64,000 nt of DNA from an uncultured Roseburia sp. (GCA_947642555.1 CANRSX010000018.1:1-64000); one strand, 5' to 3'. Shown: positions 44,311-53,904, counted from the first letter of the stretch. Program-made: numbers and translations. The notes: a model not told the origin generated them from the sequence alone.

Positions 44311-45342
44311 TTAAATCCCGGTCAGCATGGACACCACAGGCATCGTCGCCACCGAGAGCAGCGTCGTGAGCGCCACGCCCTTGGACGCCAGCTTAAAATT
44401 TCCGTCATACTGCTGCGCCATCATGGCTGTCATGCTCCCCGCCGGCGTGGAAAGCACCACCATGCACAGGATCAGTATCGCCTCGTTCGACACAAACTGC
44501 CGGATCAGCAGGAGCCCCGCGACCGGAACCACCAGAAGCTTGATCACGGAAAACAAAATCAGTCTTACATCTGTAAATAATTCTTTTACATGGAAGCCCG
44601 TAAACGACTGGCCGATCACGATCATGCTAAGCGGCAGCGTCAGCCCGCTTAAGTTCTCAAGGAGCGTCATGACAAAGCCCGGCATCTTCACCCCGCCAAA
44701 GAAGAACATCAGCGAGATAATACAGGCGATCAGTCCGGCGTTGAACATCTGCCGCCACCATGGCCTGTGCCCGCCCACGTCGCTTCCAGCTCCGGCCGCT
44801 TTTGCTTTCGCGCCGGCTCCCGCCTCCCTGGCTTTCGCACCGGCTCCCAGGTCGTCGACTCCCTCCTCCCCCGCTTTCGTGCCGGCATCGACGGCATCCT
44901 TCTGAATCATCACAATCCCGTAGGTGTAGATCAGCACGCAGAACACCAGCTGGAAAAAGGTGTAATACAGCACCGCCTCCGATCCGCTTAAGGCCGAGAG
45001 CAACGGAATCCCCATAAAACCGATATTGGAAAACACAAACATAACGCGGTAGATCCCGCGGTCCCCCTGCTTTGCCCGAAGGAGAAAGGGAAGCGCCGCC
45101 GCGATCAGAAGGAGCGCCGCGTACACCGCGACCGCAAGCCCTCCGACCAGGATAAAATTCTGCCGCGAGATCCCGGACGCGTCGCTTACGCCCGCCTTTA
45201 AGATCAGGGCCACATTCGCTATGTTTACGACAAGCCAGGAAATGGCCTTCGTCTCCCTCTCGTGCAGCACGCCCTTTCTGCCGCCGAAATAACCGATCAG
45301 CATCATGCCTGAAATGGCCAGCATTTGTTGTAGTAAAATCAT
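44311..45342 (-). CDS. AEC family transporter (auxin efflux carrier-like)
   Basis: A 343-residue membrane protein with about ten hydrophobic segments in two halves, typical of the AEC/BART group that exports organic anions such as malate or unknown metabolites. The start MLAISGMMLIGYFGGRKG and the VLSTPAGSMTAMMAQQYDG end are characteristic. The central cytoplasmic loop (about 155-195) is expanded with imperfect Ala-Gly-Ala-Lys repeats. It sits 14 bp after the KGGVGR ATPase gene and 37 bp before the giant copy 2, so it is inside the presumed operon. It may be a passenger or supply transport; its role there is unknown. Confidence 0.9.
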   Translation of the reverse strand: MILLQQMLAISGMMLIGYFGGRKGVLHERETKAISWLVVNIANVALILKAGVSDASGISRQNFILVGGLAVAVYAALLLIAAALPFLLRAKQGDRGIYRVMFVFSNIGFMGIPLLSALSGSEAVLYYTFFQLVFCVLIYTYGIVMIQKDAVDAGTKAGEEGVDDLGAGAKAREAGAGAKAKAAGAGSDVGGHRPWWRQMFNAGLIACIISLMFFFGGVKMPGFVMTLLENLSGLTLPLSMIVIGQSFTGFHVKELFTDVRLILFSVIKLLVVPVAGLLLIRQFVSNEAILILCMVVLSTPAGSMTAMMAQQYDGNFKLASKGVALTTLLSVATMPVVSMLTGI

Positions 45343-45356
45343 GCTGTAAATCCTTT

Positions 45357-47981
45357 CTATTTTGCGAGAAGCGATAAAACCTTCGGGCGGGCGCCCTTTT
45401 CATAAGTAAATCCGAGCGCAAACCGGATGATCTCCGGCAGATAGTATTTCTTATCCGACGTGATCAGAAATCCCTGGCTCTCAAGTCTTGCGATCTCCTC
45501 ATTGGTCATGCTGATTTTATCCAACGTCAGCGGAAGCTTCTTATCCCCTGCCTCCATATCCTCAAATCGTTTCAGCACGGAATAAAGCGTTTTCATCTCA
45601 ACCTGTATTTCTTTATATTTATCCGCGGAACACTCAGGAATCGCCTTTCTGATCTCAGAGGGCATAAGATACCGGTCCGGATACGGGGGCATGCTCTCCG
45701 GATAATTTCTAGAGGCGCATTTTAAAAACCGGACGATATCCCGCGCCTGCAGCTGACCGGTAAAATCGGACAACGCCGCAATAATCCAGCGCGCCGAAAT
45801 CGCTTCCCTGGAATCGCTTTTTCCCAGCTTTTTCCCCCACAACAGCTCCAGACGTTCCTCGAGCGCATCCCTGCTTGCTTTTAAAATATCGATACCATTG
45901 CCAAATACCGGATCCGCCTGCGCGGCAACCCAAAGCGCCAGCCGCAGCGCCTCTGTCGGCGTCCATTTCAGTTCATATCGAAAATACTGGCTCTTAAACT
46001 GTTCAAAGTTAACCCCGATTGCCTCTTCTGCCATATCTTTTCGGACAAAGACAATCATTCCGATATTTCCAAATTTCAGATTTCTCAGATCGTTGATCAG
46101 ATTCTGACACAGCGCACGGATGGCATATTTCCAGCTCTCTTCCTCTCTGACCTGTGAATCCATAAACAGATCTTCCAGCCCGTCCACAAGAAAGATCAGC
46201 CTCTTTTTTTTCGTTTCCAGATATGCATCCACATCCGCCAGTTTTGAAAAATCATCTCCCAGCATCTGCATGATCAGATTTTCCCATACTGCCGCCCAGT
46301 CTGTCAGAGAAAGCGTCTGTTCAGAACATTTCTGAATTTTGTTGTAATTGATCCCCACTGCATCCGTATCAATCCGCTCTTCCCCAAGCGCCTGATTCGC
46401 ATACCAGATACATTCCCGGATCGGTCTGTGAAGATATTTTAAATTTACGGATGAGATCAGTGGAACCACAAGCGTCTCATTCTCGGAACGGACAGCTTTC
46501 TGATCCGCCGTAACCTGAAACTCCTCCCATGTTTTTTTCACAAGCATCTGCTTATAGATATATGTTTTTCCGGACCCCTTTGCACCCAGCACCACAATCT
46601 GCGGGATACCGTCCCGGTAGTCTTTTGCAATTTCCCGTATGGATGCCGTAGAAAGCATATTGGAAGAATCATTTCCCTCCGCCGTGATTTCTCTCTCTGC
46701 AATCCGGTTCAGGTTGTTCAGCGTGATCTTTGCATCCTCCCATGAAATCCCGCTTTCTTCCTGCACAGATTTTTTCTGAAACAGATCCGGGGCCAGCTCC
46801 AACATCGTATTGCTTAATTCTTTTCCTTTCAGCATCCCGCAGATCTCATGAAAATTTCCCAAAGAGATAAACGTCTGATCAAACCCTATACGGATCAGAT
46901 AGCTCTCCCGCAGGCCGGCTGTCTCCGACTCAATCTCTTTTTCGAGCGGCAACGCCAGCCGATCCTCAATCCGGATCAGCGTTCCCGTCTCCATCTCCGG
47001 CGGTATCACGGTAAGAAGCACCTTTGAATTGCGAAGGCCATATTCCTCCCTTTCATGAATTTCATTTAAAATCTGCACTGTTCCCTCCACCGACTGCATG
47101 GATGTCGAGGAGACAAAAAACTTCTGTACGCGGGAGTCAAACAGAAACGGCGCGGAAAATTCTGTAACACCGGCTCTTAAATCCACCAGAATCAGATCCG
47201 CGTGCAGCGCCGCTCCGATTCTGGAGATAAATTCCGTGATGATATATTTATTGTTCTGTGACTGAATCACTTTCTCCGGACTTGAGAAAATACGGAACAC
47301 CTGATCCTTCCTCCGGTATACCGGCAGAAAGTAATGTTCCACCTGCAGGCGCTCCGTTTCAACCACAATATTGGACGTTTTTATCACTGCCGCGATCTTT
47401 TCCGCAAGCCCTTCGTCAGCAGAGTGAACATGCATCAGCGATAAAAGATCCAGATAGCTGACCGATCCTTTTTCCTCTCCATCCCCAAGCATCCAGGTAA
47501 GCCCCGGCGCTTCCAGATCCGCATCGATGATCAGTAATTTTTTATACTCCCCATACCGTTCCGATATCTCCCTGGCCAGAGAAATCAGCGACAACGTTCT
47601 GCCAACGCCTCCCTTATAGGAATGAAACGCGACAATCGGAGTTCCCGGCAGCTCATCCTTTTTCTCAGACCTGTCGTCTCTCATGTATATATCCTGAAAC
47701 AGGGGCATTCTGCCCGGAGAAAACCGCTCTCCTTCGTCCCCGTCCGCATATGCAACGGAAAGACTGCTCCCGTCAAAATCGATTCGGATTTCTCCGTCAT
47801 CATAATTCTTCCCAAAAATAGCTTTTAATGTCTCCTCATCTTCCTCCCACTGACGGTTCCCCACATCAGACTCAATCACAATCTCATCCTGATACACTTC
47901 CACCCGCTTCCAGCTTTTCGGCCACTGGTTACTGTGCCTCATGAGTTCTGTCTCCACATCAAACCATGTAAATAAACGCAT
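45357..47981 (-). CDS. double-P-loop KGGVGR-type ATPase
   Basis: An 874-residue protein with two nucleotide-binding modules. After about 110 N-terminal residues, FHSYKGGVGRT at 119-129 is a deviant Walker A of the ParA/MinD (SIMIBI) class with Arg in the KGGxGR position; DADLEAPG at 153-160 and LVDLRAG near 265 are the switch motifs. A second, ordinary P-loop GAKGSGKT is at 466-473 with Walker B RLIFLVDGLED at 594-604, like a STAND/AAA ATPase. The end (about 790-874) looks like a winged helix. No membrane segment. AGGAGGG precedes the ATG. It lies 10 bp after a HEPN-like gene and upstream of the giants. KGGVGR ATPases are often found in conflict loci; the activity here is inferred. Confidence 0.8.
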   Translation of the reverse strand: MRLFTWFDVETELMRHSNQWPKSWKRVEVYQDEIVIESDVGNRQWEEDEETLKAIFGKNYDDGEIRIDFDGSSLSVAYADGDEGERFSPGRMPLFQDIYMRDDRSEKKDELPGTPIVAFHSYKGGVGRTLSLISLAREISERYGEYKKLLIIDADLEAPGLTWMLGDGEEKGSVSYLDLLSLMHVHSADEGLAEKIAAVIKTSNIVVETERLQVEHYFLPVYRRKDQVFRIFSSPEKVIQSQNNKYIITEFISRIGAALHADLILVDLRAGVTEFSAPFLFDSRVQKFFVSSTSMQSVEGTVQILNEIHEREEYGLRNSKVLLTVIPPEMETGTLIRIEDRLALPLEKEIESETAGLRESYLIRIGFDQTFISLGNFHEICGMLKGKELSNTMLELAPDLFQKKSVQEESGISWEDAKITLNNLNRIAEREITAEGNDSSNMLSTASIREIAKDYRDGIPQIVVLGAKGSGKTYIYKQMLVKKTWEEFQVTADQKAVRSENETLVVPLISSVNLKYLHRPIRECIWYANQALGEERIDTDAVGINYNKIQKCSEQTLSLTDWAAVWENLIMQMLGDDFSKLADVDAYLETKKKRLIFLVDGLEDLFMDSQVREEESWKYAIRALCQNLINDLRNLKFGNIGMIVFVRKDMAEEAIGVNFEQFKSQYFRYELKWTPTEALRLALWVAAQADPVFGNGIDILKASRDALEERLELLWGKKLGKSDSREAISARWIIAALSDFTGQLQARDIVRFLKCASRNYPESMPPYPDRYLMPSEIRKAIPECSADKYKEIQVEMKTLYSVLKRFEDMEAGDKKLPLTLDKISMTNEEIARLESQGFLITSDKKYYLPEIIRFALGFTYEKGARPKVLSLLAK

Positions 47982-47991
47982 TGCTTCCCTC

Positions 47992-48438
47992 CTACACCAT
48001 CGTTTTCAGCCACTCCGCAACCTTTACCAGCGTTTTTTCCGCCTTTTCCTCTTCCCCTGGATCCGCTGTCTCTATCCCGTAGCGCCACAACTCATTAAAC
48101 CGGGACGGAGGTACTGATCCACCGCCATGTTTCAGCTGAATATCCCGAAGTATGAAATCATTCCGCGGGTTCACTTCTTTTATCATATCCTTTACATTAT
48201 GCCCCATCCATCTGCCCTGACCGGATGCACAGTACTCTTCATATGAATTCTTTCCGCTGTTTTTCAGAATCAGATATTTTAATCCGCATTCTACTGAATA
48301 AAACAGAATCAGCCGCCTTGTCTTTTCACTTCCGTCGGATTGATTGTAAAGACGATAATGCATCCGAAAGCTGTTTTTAAACTCCTTCTGCGTTACATTC
48401 AGTTTTTTGTCCGCCATTTTCTCTCCCGTCTCTCCCAC
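47992..48438 (-). CDS. small HEPN-like helical protein
   Basis: A 148-residue protein, first gene of the block. It starts at a GTG (48438) with AGGGAGA upstream; an ATG at 48417 is the alternative. The RRLILFYSVECGLKYLILK stretch followed by GHNVKDMIKEV matches the layout of small HEPN proteins, in which a helix pair is followed by a GH-D-L segment. No clear RX4-6H RNase motif is seen (only GRWMGH), so it may be a non-catalytic adaptor. It ends in TAG, 10 bp before the ATPase gene, so the two are surely co-transcribed. The family call is tentative. Confidence 0.6.
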   Translation of the reverse strand: MGETGEKMADKKLNVTQKEFKNSFRMHYRLYNQSDGSEKTRRLILFYSVECGLKYLILKNSGKNSYEEYCASGQGRWMGHNVKDMIKEVNPRNDFILRDIQLKHGGGSVPPSRFNELWRYGIETADPGEEEKAEKTLVKVAEWLKTMV

Positions 48439-48452
48439 CAGATTCTCCCTGC

Positions 48453-48481
48453 ATTATAACCGATTTACGTCCGCAATACAA
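48453..48481 (-). promoter_or_regulatory. promoter of the HEPN-ATPase-giant operon
   Basis: On the minus strand TTGTAT (48481-48476), a 17-bp spacer and a perfect TATAAT (48458-48453). The leader to the GTG at 48438 would be short, about 8-10 nt. It directly follows the terminator of the GH36 gene. Confidence 0.65.
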
Positions 48482-48483
48482 TG

Positions 48484-48525
48484 AAAAAGAAAAGGCGGAG
48501 TTCATTCCATACTGCAATGAACTCC
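48484..48525 (-). terminator. intrinsic terminator after GH36 gene
   Basis: GGAGTTCATT (48497-48506) and AATGAACTCC (48516-48525) form a perfect 10-bp stem. On the minus strand it is followed by GCC and a U-rich run (TTTTCTTTTT). Confidence 0.88.
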
Positions 48526-48572
48526 ACCATATCTGATCACTATATTTTCACGTGCGGTATCCTGTAAAACCT

Positions 48573-50774
48573 TCAGCTCCCACCGTCCTCCACCGCCCGA
48601 AGCTCCATCTCATACGCCGGATATTCCCCCGGCTCCACCGGCATCGGGATCCCGGCCTCCATCAGCGCGGAACCGTAATGCCTGCGGCGCGTTCTCTGAT
48701 CCTCATACAGCACGTCCGGCCGAAGGCCCTGAAACCGCACATAGGTCACCGCCATATTTCCGTGGGTCTCGAGCATCACCACGCTTAAAAGAACCCTTTT
48801 TTTATCCTCCGAGACAAACATCCATGCCGCATACGCGTCCCGGTACGGATCGGACAGACGGTAATAGCGGCCGCATCTTACCACGGACTCGCGGTCCTTA
48901 TAGCGGCGGATCTGTTCCCGGATCTCCTCCCGCTCCTCACCGGTGAGCTTCGCCGGGTCGAGCTCATAGCCGAAGGTGCCCGCCATCGCCACCACGCCCC
49001 GTGTGTGAAGGCTTACGCTGCGCCCGGTCTGATGATTCGGCACCGCGGACACGTGGGATCCCGCCACAGATACCGGATAGAAAAAGGACGTCCCGTACTG
49101 GATGCGCACCCGGTCGACCGCGTCGGTGTTGTCGCTGCACCAGATCTGCGGCGTATAGTACAGCATCCCGGCGTCAAACCGTCCGCCGCCGCCGCTGCAG
49201 CCCTCGATCAGCATGTCCGGGTAACGCTCCATCAGACGCTCCAGAAAATCGTAGACACCCAGCACATAGTCATAGGTCACACGCCCCTGGCATCCCGCCG
49301 GCAGCGCCGCCGAATATACGTCCGCGATGCTGCGGTTCATATCCCACTTCACATACTCGATGTTTCCCTGGTCGAGCACAGCGCAGATCTGCTCAAACAC
49401 CGCGTCCCGCACATCCTTCCTGGAAAAATCGAGCACGAGCTGGTTTCTCCCGTAAACCGGTTTTCTCCCGGGGACGCGCATCGCCCAGTCCGGATGCTGC
49501 CGGTAGAGATCGCTGTCCTCCGAGACCATCTCCGGCTCAATCCAGATGCCGAATTTCACCCCGAGCCCGTTCACCCGGCGGATCAGCTCCCCCAGGCTGC
49601 ACCCGAGCTTCTCTTCGTTCACCTGCCAGTCCCCGAGGCCGCTGTTGTCATCCGGCCGCTTGCCGAACCACCCGTCGTCCATCACGACCATATCGATCCC
49701 AAGATCCGCAGCCTCCCGTGCCAGAGAGAGGATCGTCTCCCCGGAAAAATCAAAATATGACGCCTCCCAGCTGTTGATGAGCACCGGACGCGGACAATCG
49801 GCATATCTGCCGCGGATCAGATACTTCCGGATCAGCCGGTGATAACGCCCGGAGAGCACGCCAAAGCCCTCCCCCGAATAGCACAGCACGGTTTCCGGAA
49901 CAGCCAGGGATTCCCCTGACCCCAGCGGATAGTGGAACTTATCGCTCTGTAAGCCCATCACGACTCTTGTCTGCTCGTACTGATCCCGCTGCGCCTCGCA
50001 CTGAAAATTCCCGCTGTAGACAAACATCAGGCCATAGCAGCCGCCCGCATCCTCCGTCGCGCTTTGCTCCGCGAGGATCACGGCCGGGTTATACTGATGG
50101 CTCGAGGTTCCCCTCAGGCTCCCGATCATCAGGCTTCCGTGCGCAACGGGCGTCCTCTGCACGTTTCGTTCCATCGTATGGCGTCCGTAGAAGCTGATCA
50201 GGTCATACTCTCCCGTGATAAAATCCAGGCAGGCGGACGCCGCCTTTTCCACGATGATTTCTTCGCTGCCGCAGTTGCGGATCACAGCGCTGCGCGTGAT
50301 GATATCCTCCGCCGCAAGCACGCCGTACAGCAGGCGCACCTGCACATGGCTCACCGGATCCTCCAGCACAATCTCTAACGTCTGCGCCTCCCCTTCCCCG
50401 GCAGATACGGCGGGCAGACCGGTTAACCCGTATTTCCCATCCCGGATCTGATGGCGGACATAGCGCAGGTCGCAGCAGTCCGAACCGTCCGCGTTGTGGA
50501 CGATGAGCGCATGGTTCCGGTAATCCCCGGTTCCCATCACCGCATATTCCTGCGGAAGCATATCAAGAGAATAAGTCCGGTCTCCGGCCACATCGGCCGG
50601 ATTCCCGGAAAATCCTCTGTCGTAGTAGGTCAGAAGGTAATCCATATCACCGTCCGTTTTTCCACCGTAATAGAGATGCAGAAGAAACCCGTACGCATCC
50701 ACCTTCATCTGATAGGTTGTGTGTGCGGTCTGCAGTGTAAAAATCCGTGTATCCTGATGATAAACAATTGCCAT
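48573..50774 (-). CDS. alpha-galactosidase, GH36
   Basis: A 733-residue retaining enzyme that removes terminal alpha-galactose from melibiose, raffinose and similar sugars. It has the N-terminal super-sandwich, then the barrel with MDDGWFGKR, KFGIWIEPEMV, YVKWDMNR (nucleophile Asp478) and EGCSGGGGRFD, with WCSDNTDA (acid/base Asp548); both fall at the positions expected for the 730-residue GH36 group. There is no signal peptide, so it acts in the cytoplasm on sugars brought in by the ABC transporter encoded immediately upstream (10 bp). GAGGTAGG precedes the ATG. Confidence 0.96.
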   Translation of the reverse strand: MAIVYHQDTRIFTLQTAHTTYQMKVDAYGFLLHLYYGGKTDGDMDYLLTYYDRGFSGNPADVAGDRTYSLDMLPQEYAVMGTGDYRNHALIVHNADGSDCCDLRYVRHQIRDGKYGLTGLPAVSAGEGEAQTLEIVLEDPVSHVQVRLLYGVLAAEDIITRSAVIRNCGSEEIIVEKAASACLDFITGEYDLISFYGRHTMERNVQRTPVAHGSLMIGSLRGTSSHQYNPAVILAEQSATEDAGGCYGLMFVYSGNFQCEAQRDQYEQTRVVMGLQSDKFHYPLGSGESLAVPETVLCYSGEGFGVLSGRYHRLIRKYLIRGRYADCPRPVLINSWEASYFDFSGETILSLAREAADLGIDMVVMDDGWFGKRPDDNSGLGDWQVNEEKLGCSLGELIRRVNGLGVKFGIWIEPEMVSEDSDLYRQHPDWAMRVPGRKPVYGRNQLVLDFSRKDVRDAVFEQICAVLDQGNIEYVKWDMNRSIADVYSAALPAGCQGRVTYDYVLGVYDFLERLMERYPDMLIEGCSGGGGRFDAGMLYYTPQIWCSDNTDAVDRVRIQYGTSFFYPVSVAGSHVSAVPNHQTGRSVSLHTRGVVAMAGTFGYELDPAKLTGEEREEIREQIRRYKDRESVVRCGRYYRLSDPYRDAYAAWMFVSEDKKRVLLSVVMLETHGNMAVTYVRFQGLRPDVLYEDQRTRRRHYGSALMEAGIPMPVEPGEYPAYEMELRAVEDGGS

Positions 50775-50784
50775 ATCCTACCTC

Positions 50785-51621
50785 TTATTTTACCGCTCCG
50801 TTCACGACGCCGTTTAAGATCTGCTTCTGACAGATGATGTAGAAGATCAGAATCGGGATCAGCGACAGCAGGTACGAGGCGAACGCCAGGTTATAATTCG
50901 TTCCGAACTGCGACTGGAAATTTAACTGTGCCAGCGGCAGCGTATTCTGTCCGGAGCCCGCCATAATGACGAGCGGCGTCATCACGTCGTTCCACACCGC
51001 AAGCGCCGTCAGAACCGCAACCGTCGCATGCATCGGCTTCATCACCGGGAAGATGATCGACCAGTAGGTCCGCCATGTGCTCGCCCCGTCCACTCTCGCG
51101 GCCTCCTCGAGCGCAACCGGAATATTGACCAGATACCCCGCGTAAAGCATGGTATTCATCGGCATATAAAAGACGACATATAACAGGACGACGCCGACCC
51201 AGTTTCCAAGCCCCATCTCCGCCGTCTGCTTTGCGAGCGGCATCATCAGGATCGCAAACGGCACGAACATACCGCTGACGATAAATAGGTACACCAGATT
51301 ATAAAATTTACTCTTCGCCTTATTTCTCCCCAGCGCATATCCCATCAGGGAATGGATGATCAGGGAGAGCACCACGGTCACAACGCTGATTAACAGGCTG
51401 TTTAACAGTGAATGCCAGAAATCCGTCACCCGCATGGCCTCGCGGAAATTGTCAAGGCTCCAGTGCTGCGGCAGGGACAAAATCCCGCTGATGCTCGTCG
51501 TCATCTCGGACGGCTGTTTGAAGGCGATAATGATTGTCATGTAAAGCGGAAACGCAATGGTGGAAAGGCCCAGGATCAGAAGCGCCATCACAGGCCAGTT
51601 TGTCTTTTTATTCTCTATCAT
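50785..51621 (-). CDS. carbohydrate ABC transporter permease (MalG type)
   Basis: A 278-residue inner-membrane permease with six helices and the EAA motif EEAARVDGASTWRTYWSIIFP. It is the MalG-type half of an alpha-galactoside importer. Its start overlaps the stop of the MalF-type gene by four bases, with GGAGGAG as its site. It is followed by the GH36 gene. Confidence 0.93.
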   Translation of the reverse strand: MIENKKTNWPVMALLILGLSTIAFPLYMTIIIAFKQPSEMTTSISGILSLPQHWSLDNFREAMRVTDFWHSLLNSLLISVVTVVLSLIIHSLMGYALGRNKAKSKFYNLVYLFIVSGMFVPFAILMMPLAKQTAEMGLGNWVGVVLLYVVFYMPMNTMLYAGYLVNIPVALEEAARVDGASTWRTYWSIIFPVMKPMHATVAVLTALAVWNDVMTPLVIMAGSGQNTLPLAQLNFQSQFGTNYNLAFASYLLSLIPILIFYIICQKQILNGVVNGAVK

Positions 51622-52484
51622 AACTGCTCCTCCTTCTTACCCGAAAAACTTGTCTGCGCGACAGAAACCGCGACAATGACAATAAAGAAGATTACCGCGT
51701 TCGCACTCTGAAAACCGAACTGTCCGCCCGACATACCGTTATTGTAAATCAGGTAGGAGATCGACTCCGTGCTCTGCGCCGGGCCGCCCTTCGTCAACGC
51801 CATGATCTGGTCAAACACCATCAGGAAGTTTTTCACACACAGCACCATGTTGATCGAGAAAAACGGGATGATGAGCGGGAAGGTCAGATAACGGAACTGC
51901 TTCCATCCGGTCGCGCCGTCCAGCCCGCCTGCCTCATACACATCCTCCGGCACAGTCTGTAAGCCGGAGATATAAATGATCGTGTTCATCGCGATCGCCT
52001 GCCATGCACAGACAATCATCACGCCGATCCACGCCCGGTTCGGATTCGAGAGAATGCTCGTGCTTAAGGAATCAATGCCCGCCATGTCCGCCATCGCCGG
52101 AAGGATATAGGTGAAAAAGTAGTTGAATATGTAGCCGACAACCAGCGATCCTAAGATATTCGGCAGAAAGTACGCGCCGCGGAAAAAGCTTTTCGCGCGG
52201 ATTTTGCTGTTTAACGCCAGCGCGAGCATCAGGCTGATTACATTTGTGACAATTGTAGAAATAACTGCCAGCTTAAATGTAAACAGGTAGGATTTTCCTA
52301 CGCGGGAATCCGTAAACAGATCCATATAATTGCGCAGCCCGACCCAGTCATAGCTTCCGAAGCCCTTAAAATTCGTAAAACTGTAATACACGCCGCGGAT
52401 CAGTGGGATCGTATTAAAACAGATAAATAACGCAAGAATCGGAATCGTAATCAGTAAAAACGTTCTTTTTCTATCATTCTTCAT
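51618..52484 (-). CDS. carbohydrate ABC transporter permease (MalF type)
   Basis: A 288-residue permease with six helices and the EAA motif YEAGGLDGATGWKQFRYLTFP. It pairs with the MalG-type protein, and with the lipoprotein encoded 28 bp upstream. No ATPase gene is in the locus, so a shared MsmK/MalK-type ATPase encoded elsewhere must power it, as is common in Firmicutes. Confidence 0.93.
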   Translation of the reverse strand: MKNDRKRTFLLITIPILALFICFNTIPLIRGVYYSFTNFKGFGSYDWVGLRNYMDLFTDSRVGKSYLFTFKLAVISTIVTNVISLMLALALNSKIRAKSFFRGAYFLPNILGSLVVGYIFNYFFTYILPAMADMAGIDSLSTSILSNPNRAWIGVMIVCAWQAIAMNTIIYISGLQTVPEDVYEAGGLDGATGWKQFRYLTFPLIIPFFSINMVLCVKNFLMVFDQIMALTKGGPAQSTESISYLIYNNGMSGGQFGFQSANAVIFFIVIVAVSVAQTSFSGKKEEQL

Positions 52485-52512
52485 GGTATTCCTCCTTCAT
52501 ACCTGCCAGCCT

Positions 52513-53793
52513 CTATTTGCCCTGCGACGCTTCGTATTCCTGCACCATGCGGATGATGTCGCGGTTGTAGCGCTGCCAGTCCGTGTCGAATTTCTGCAGG
52601 AACGCGTCCACATCCTGCTCGATCAGGAAGGTCTGGATCTGCGCATCCACCGCCATCTCGGACGGGTAATAGTGATCCTGATAGTCCGTCATGTTTCCGG
52701 CCGCGATGTCCTCCGTCATGCCGTCAAGCATGGACGGCAGCGTGAAATCGCCCGTCTTACAGGGAATTGCCGTCTGTGCGTCGATGTATTTCTGAAGGTT
52801 CTCCTGTGCGAGCAGGAAATCGAGCACCTCGTAGGCCGCTTCCTTATTCTTACAGTCAGCCGTCACGCAGAACTGAAGGTCGATACCGGAATTTAAGATG
52901 TTCCCTTCCGCGTTATCATTCGCCGGCATCATGAAGGAATCGACATTCATCTCCGGGTTCACGGATAAGATCTGCGGCACCGCATAGCTTCCGATCGTGT
53001 ACATCGCGGACTCTCCGCGCGCAAACGCGGTACACGCGTCATTGTAGTTGTAGGCAAAGGGATCGTCCGGCCCGTATTTTAAGAGCTCTAAGTACTTCTC
53101 GGAAACCTCCCGGTACTCGGTCGAAAAGGTGGTCTCACCGCGGTTCACCTGCTTTGCCGTATCCGCCGGCGCCAGATCTACCGCCATCGCGTTCCAGGGT
53201 GCCAGACAGGTCCAGGTATCCTTAAATCCAAAATAAAACGGAAGGATCCCCTCGCCCTCAATCTGATCGCACAGCGCCATCAGCTCCTGCCAGTTCGTCG
53301 GGATCTCCCAGCCGTGCTCCTCGAACATATCACGGTTGTAAAGAATCCCGGCCGCATTCGCCACATAGGGCACCGCAAAGGTTCCGTCCATCGGCACGAG
53401 CTCGAGCGCCTCATCAATCTCCAAATAAGCCGGATTGATGTCCGCCAGACCCGGATAATCCGAGACATCCGCCAGAATCCCCGCATCCACAAAATAAGAG
53501 TAATTGATGTCGCCGCCGATCCCGATGATATCCGGATAATCCTCCCGGATAAATCTGGTACGCAGGATCGTCATGGCATCATTCGGAGAGCTGATGGTCA
53601 GATGAATGTTGTCGTGGGTCGCATTGAACTCTTCTTCCACCATCGTAAAATAATTTGCCGCTTCCGGCTTGTACTGGACAATCTCGATCTGAATCTTCCC
53701 GTCATCTGCAGAGTTCCCGCATCCGGCAAAAGAAAGTGCACCGGTCAGACAGCACGCGATCATCCCAAAGCATTTTACACGTTTTCCTTTCAT
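52513..53793 (-). CDS. sugar-binding lipoprotein of ABC importer
   Basis: A family 1 extracellular solute-binding protein of 426 residues from the ATG at 53793 (AGAAGGAG upstream). The lipobox LSFAGC puts the lipid-bearing Cys near residue 25, so it is tethered outside the membrane. Blocks such as YPDIIGIGGDINYSYFVDAG, IPTNWQELMALCDQI and GESAMYTIGSYAVP are typical. It is the first gene of the alpha-galactoside operon, and probably binds raffinose-type sugars given the GH36 gene. Confidence 0.92.
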   Translation of the reverse strand: MKGKRVKCFGMIACCLTGALSFAGCGNSADDGKIQIEIVQYKPEAANYFTMVEEEFNATHDNIHLTISSPNDAMTILRTRFIREDYPDIIGIGGDINYSYFVDAGILADVSDYPGLADINPAYLEIDEALELVPMDGTFAVPYVANAAGILYNRDMFEEHGWEIPTNWQELMALCDQIEGEGILPFYFGFKDTWTCLAPWNAMAVDLAPADTAKQVNRGETTFSTEYREVSEKYLELLKYGPDDPFAYNYNDACTAFARGESAMYTIGSYAVPQILSVNPEMNVDSFMMPANDNAEGNILNSGIDLQFCVTADCKNKEAAYEVLDFLLAQENLQKYIDAQTAIPCKTGDFTLPSMLDGMTEDIAAGNMTDYQDHYYPSEMAVDAQIQTFLIEQDVDAFLQKFDTDWQRYNRDIIRMVQEYEASQGK

Positions 53794-53904
53794 AGCTTTT
53801 CTCCTTCTATAACTTGATAAGCGCATTTTATCATACCTTTATGCTACCATAAATAGCAGTATTTTTGATGATTTATGCCGTAATGCGATTTTTTAGGGAT
53901 ATAG

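Noticed and set aside
44311-45342. AEC transporter as proof that the giants form a transport or secretion system
   Set aside because: AEC genes are common and mobile between operons; nothing in the giants suggests membrane secretion.
49005-49760. 251-codon open frame on the plus strand
   Set aside because: Shadow of the GH36 alpha-galactosidase gene.
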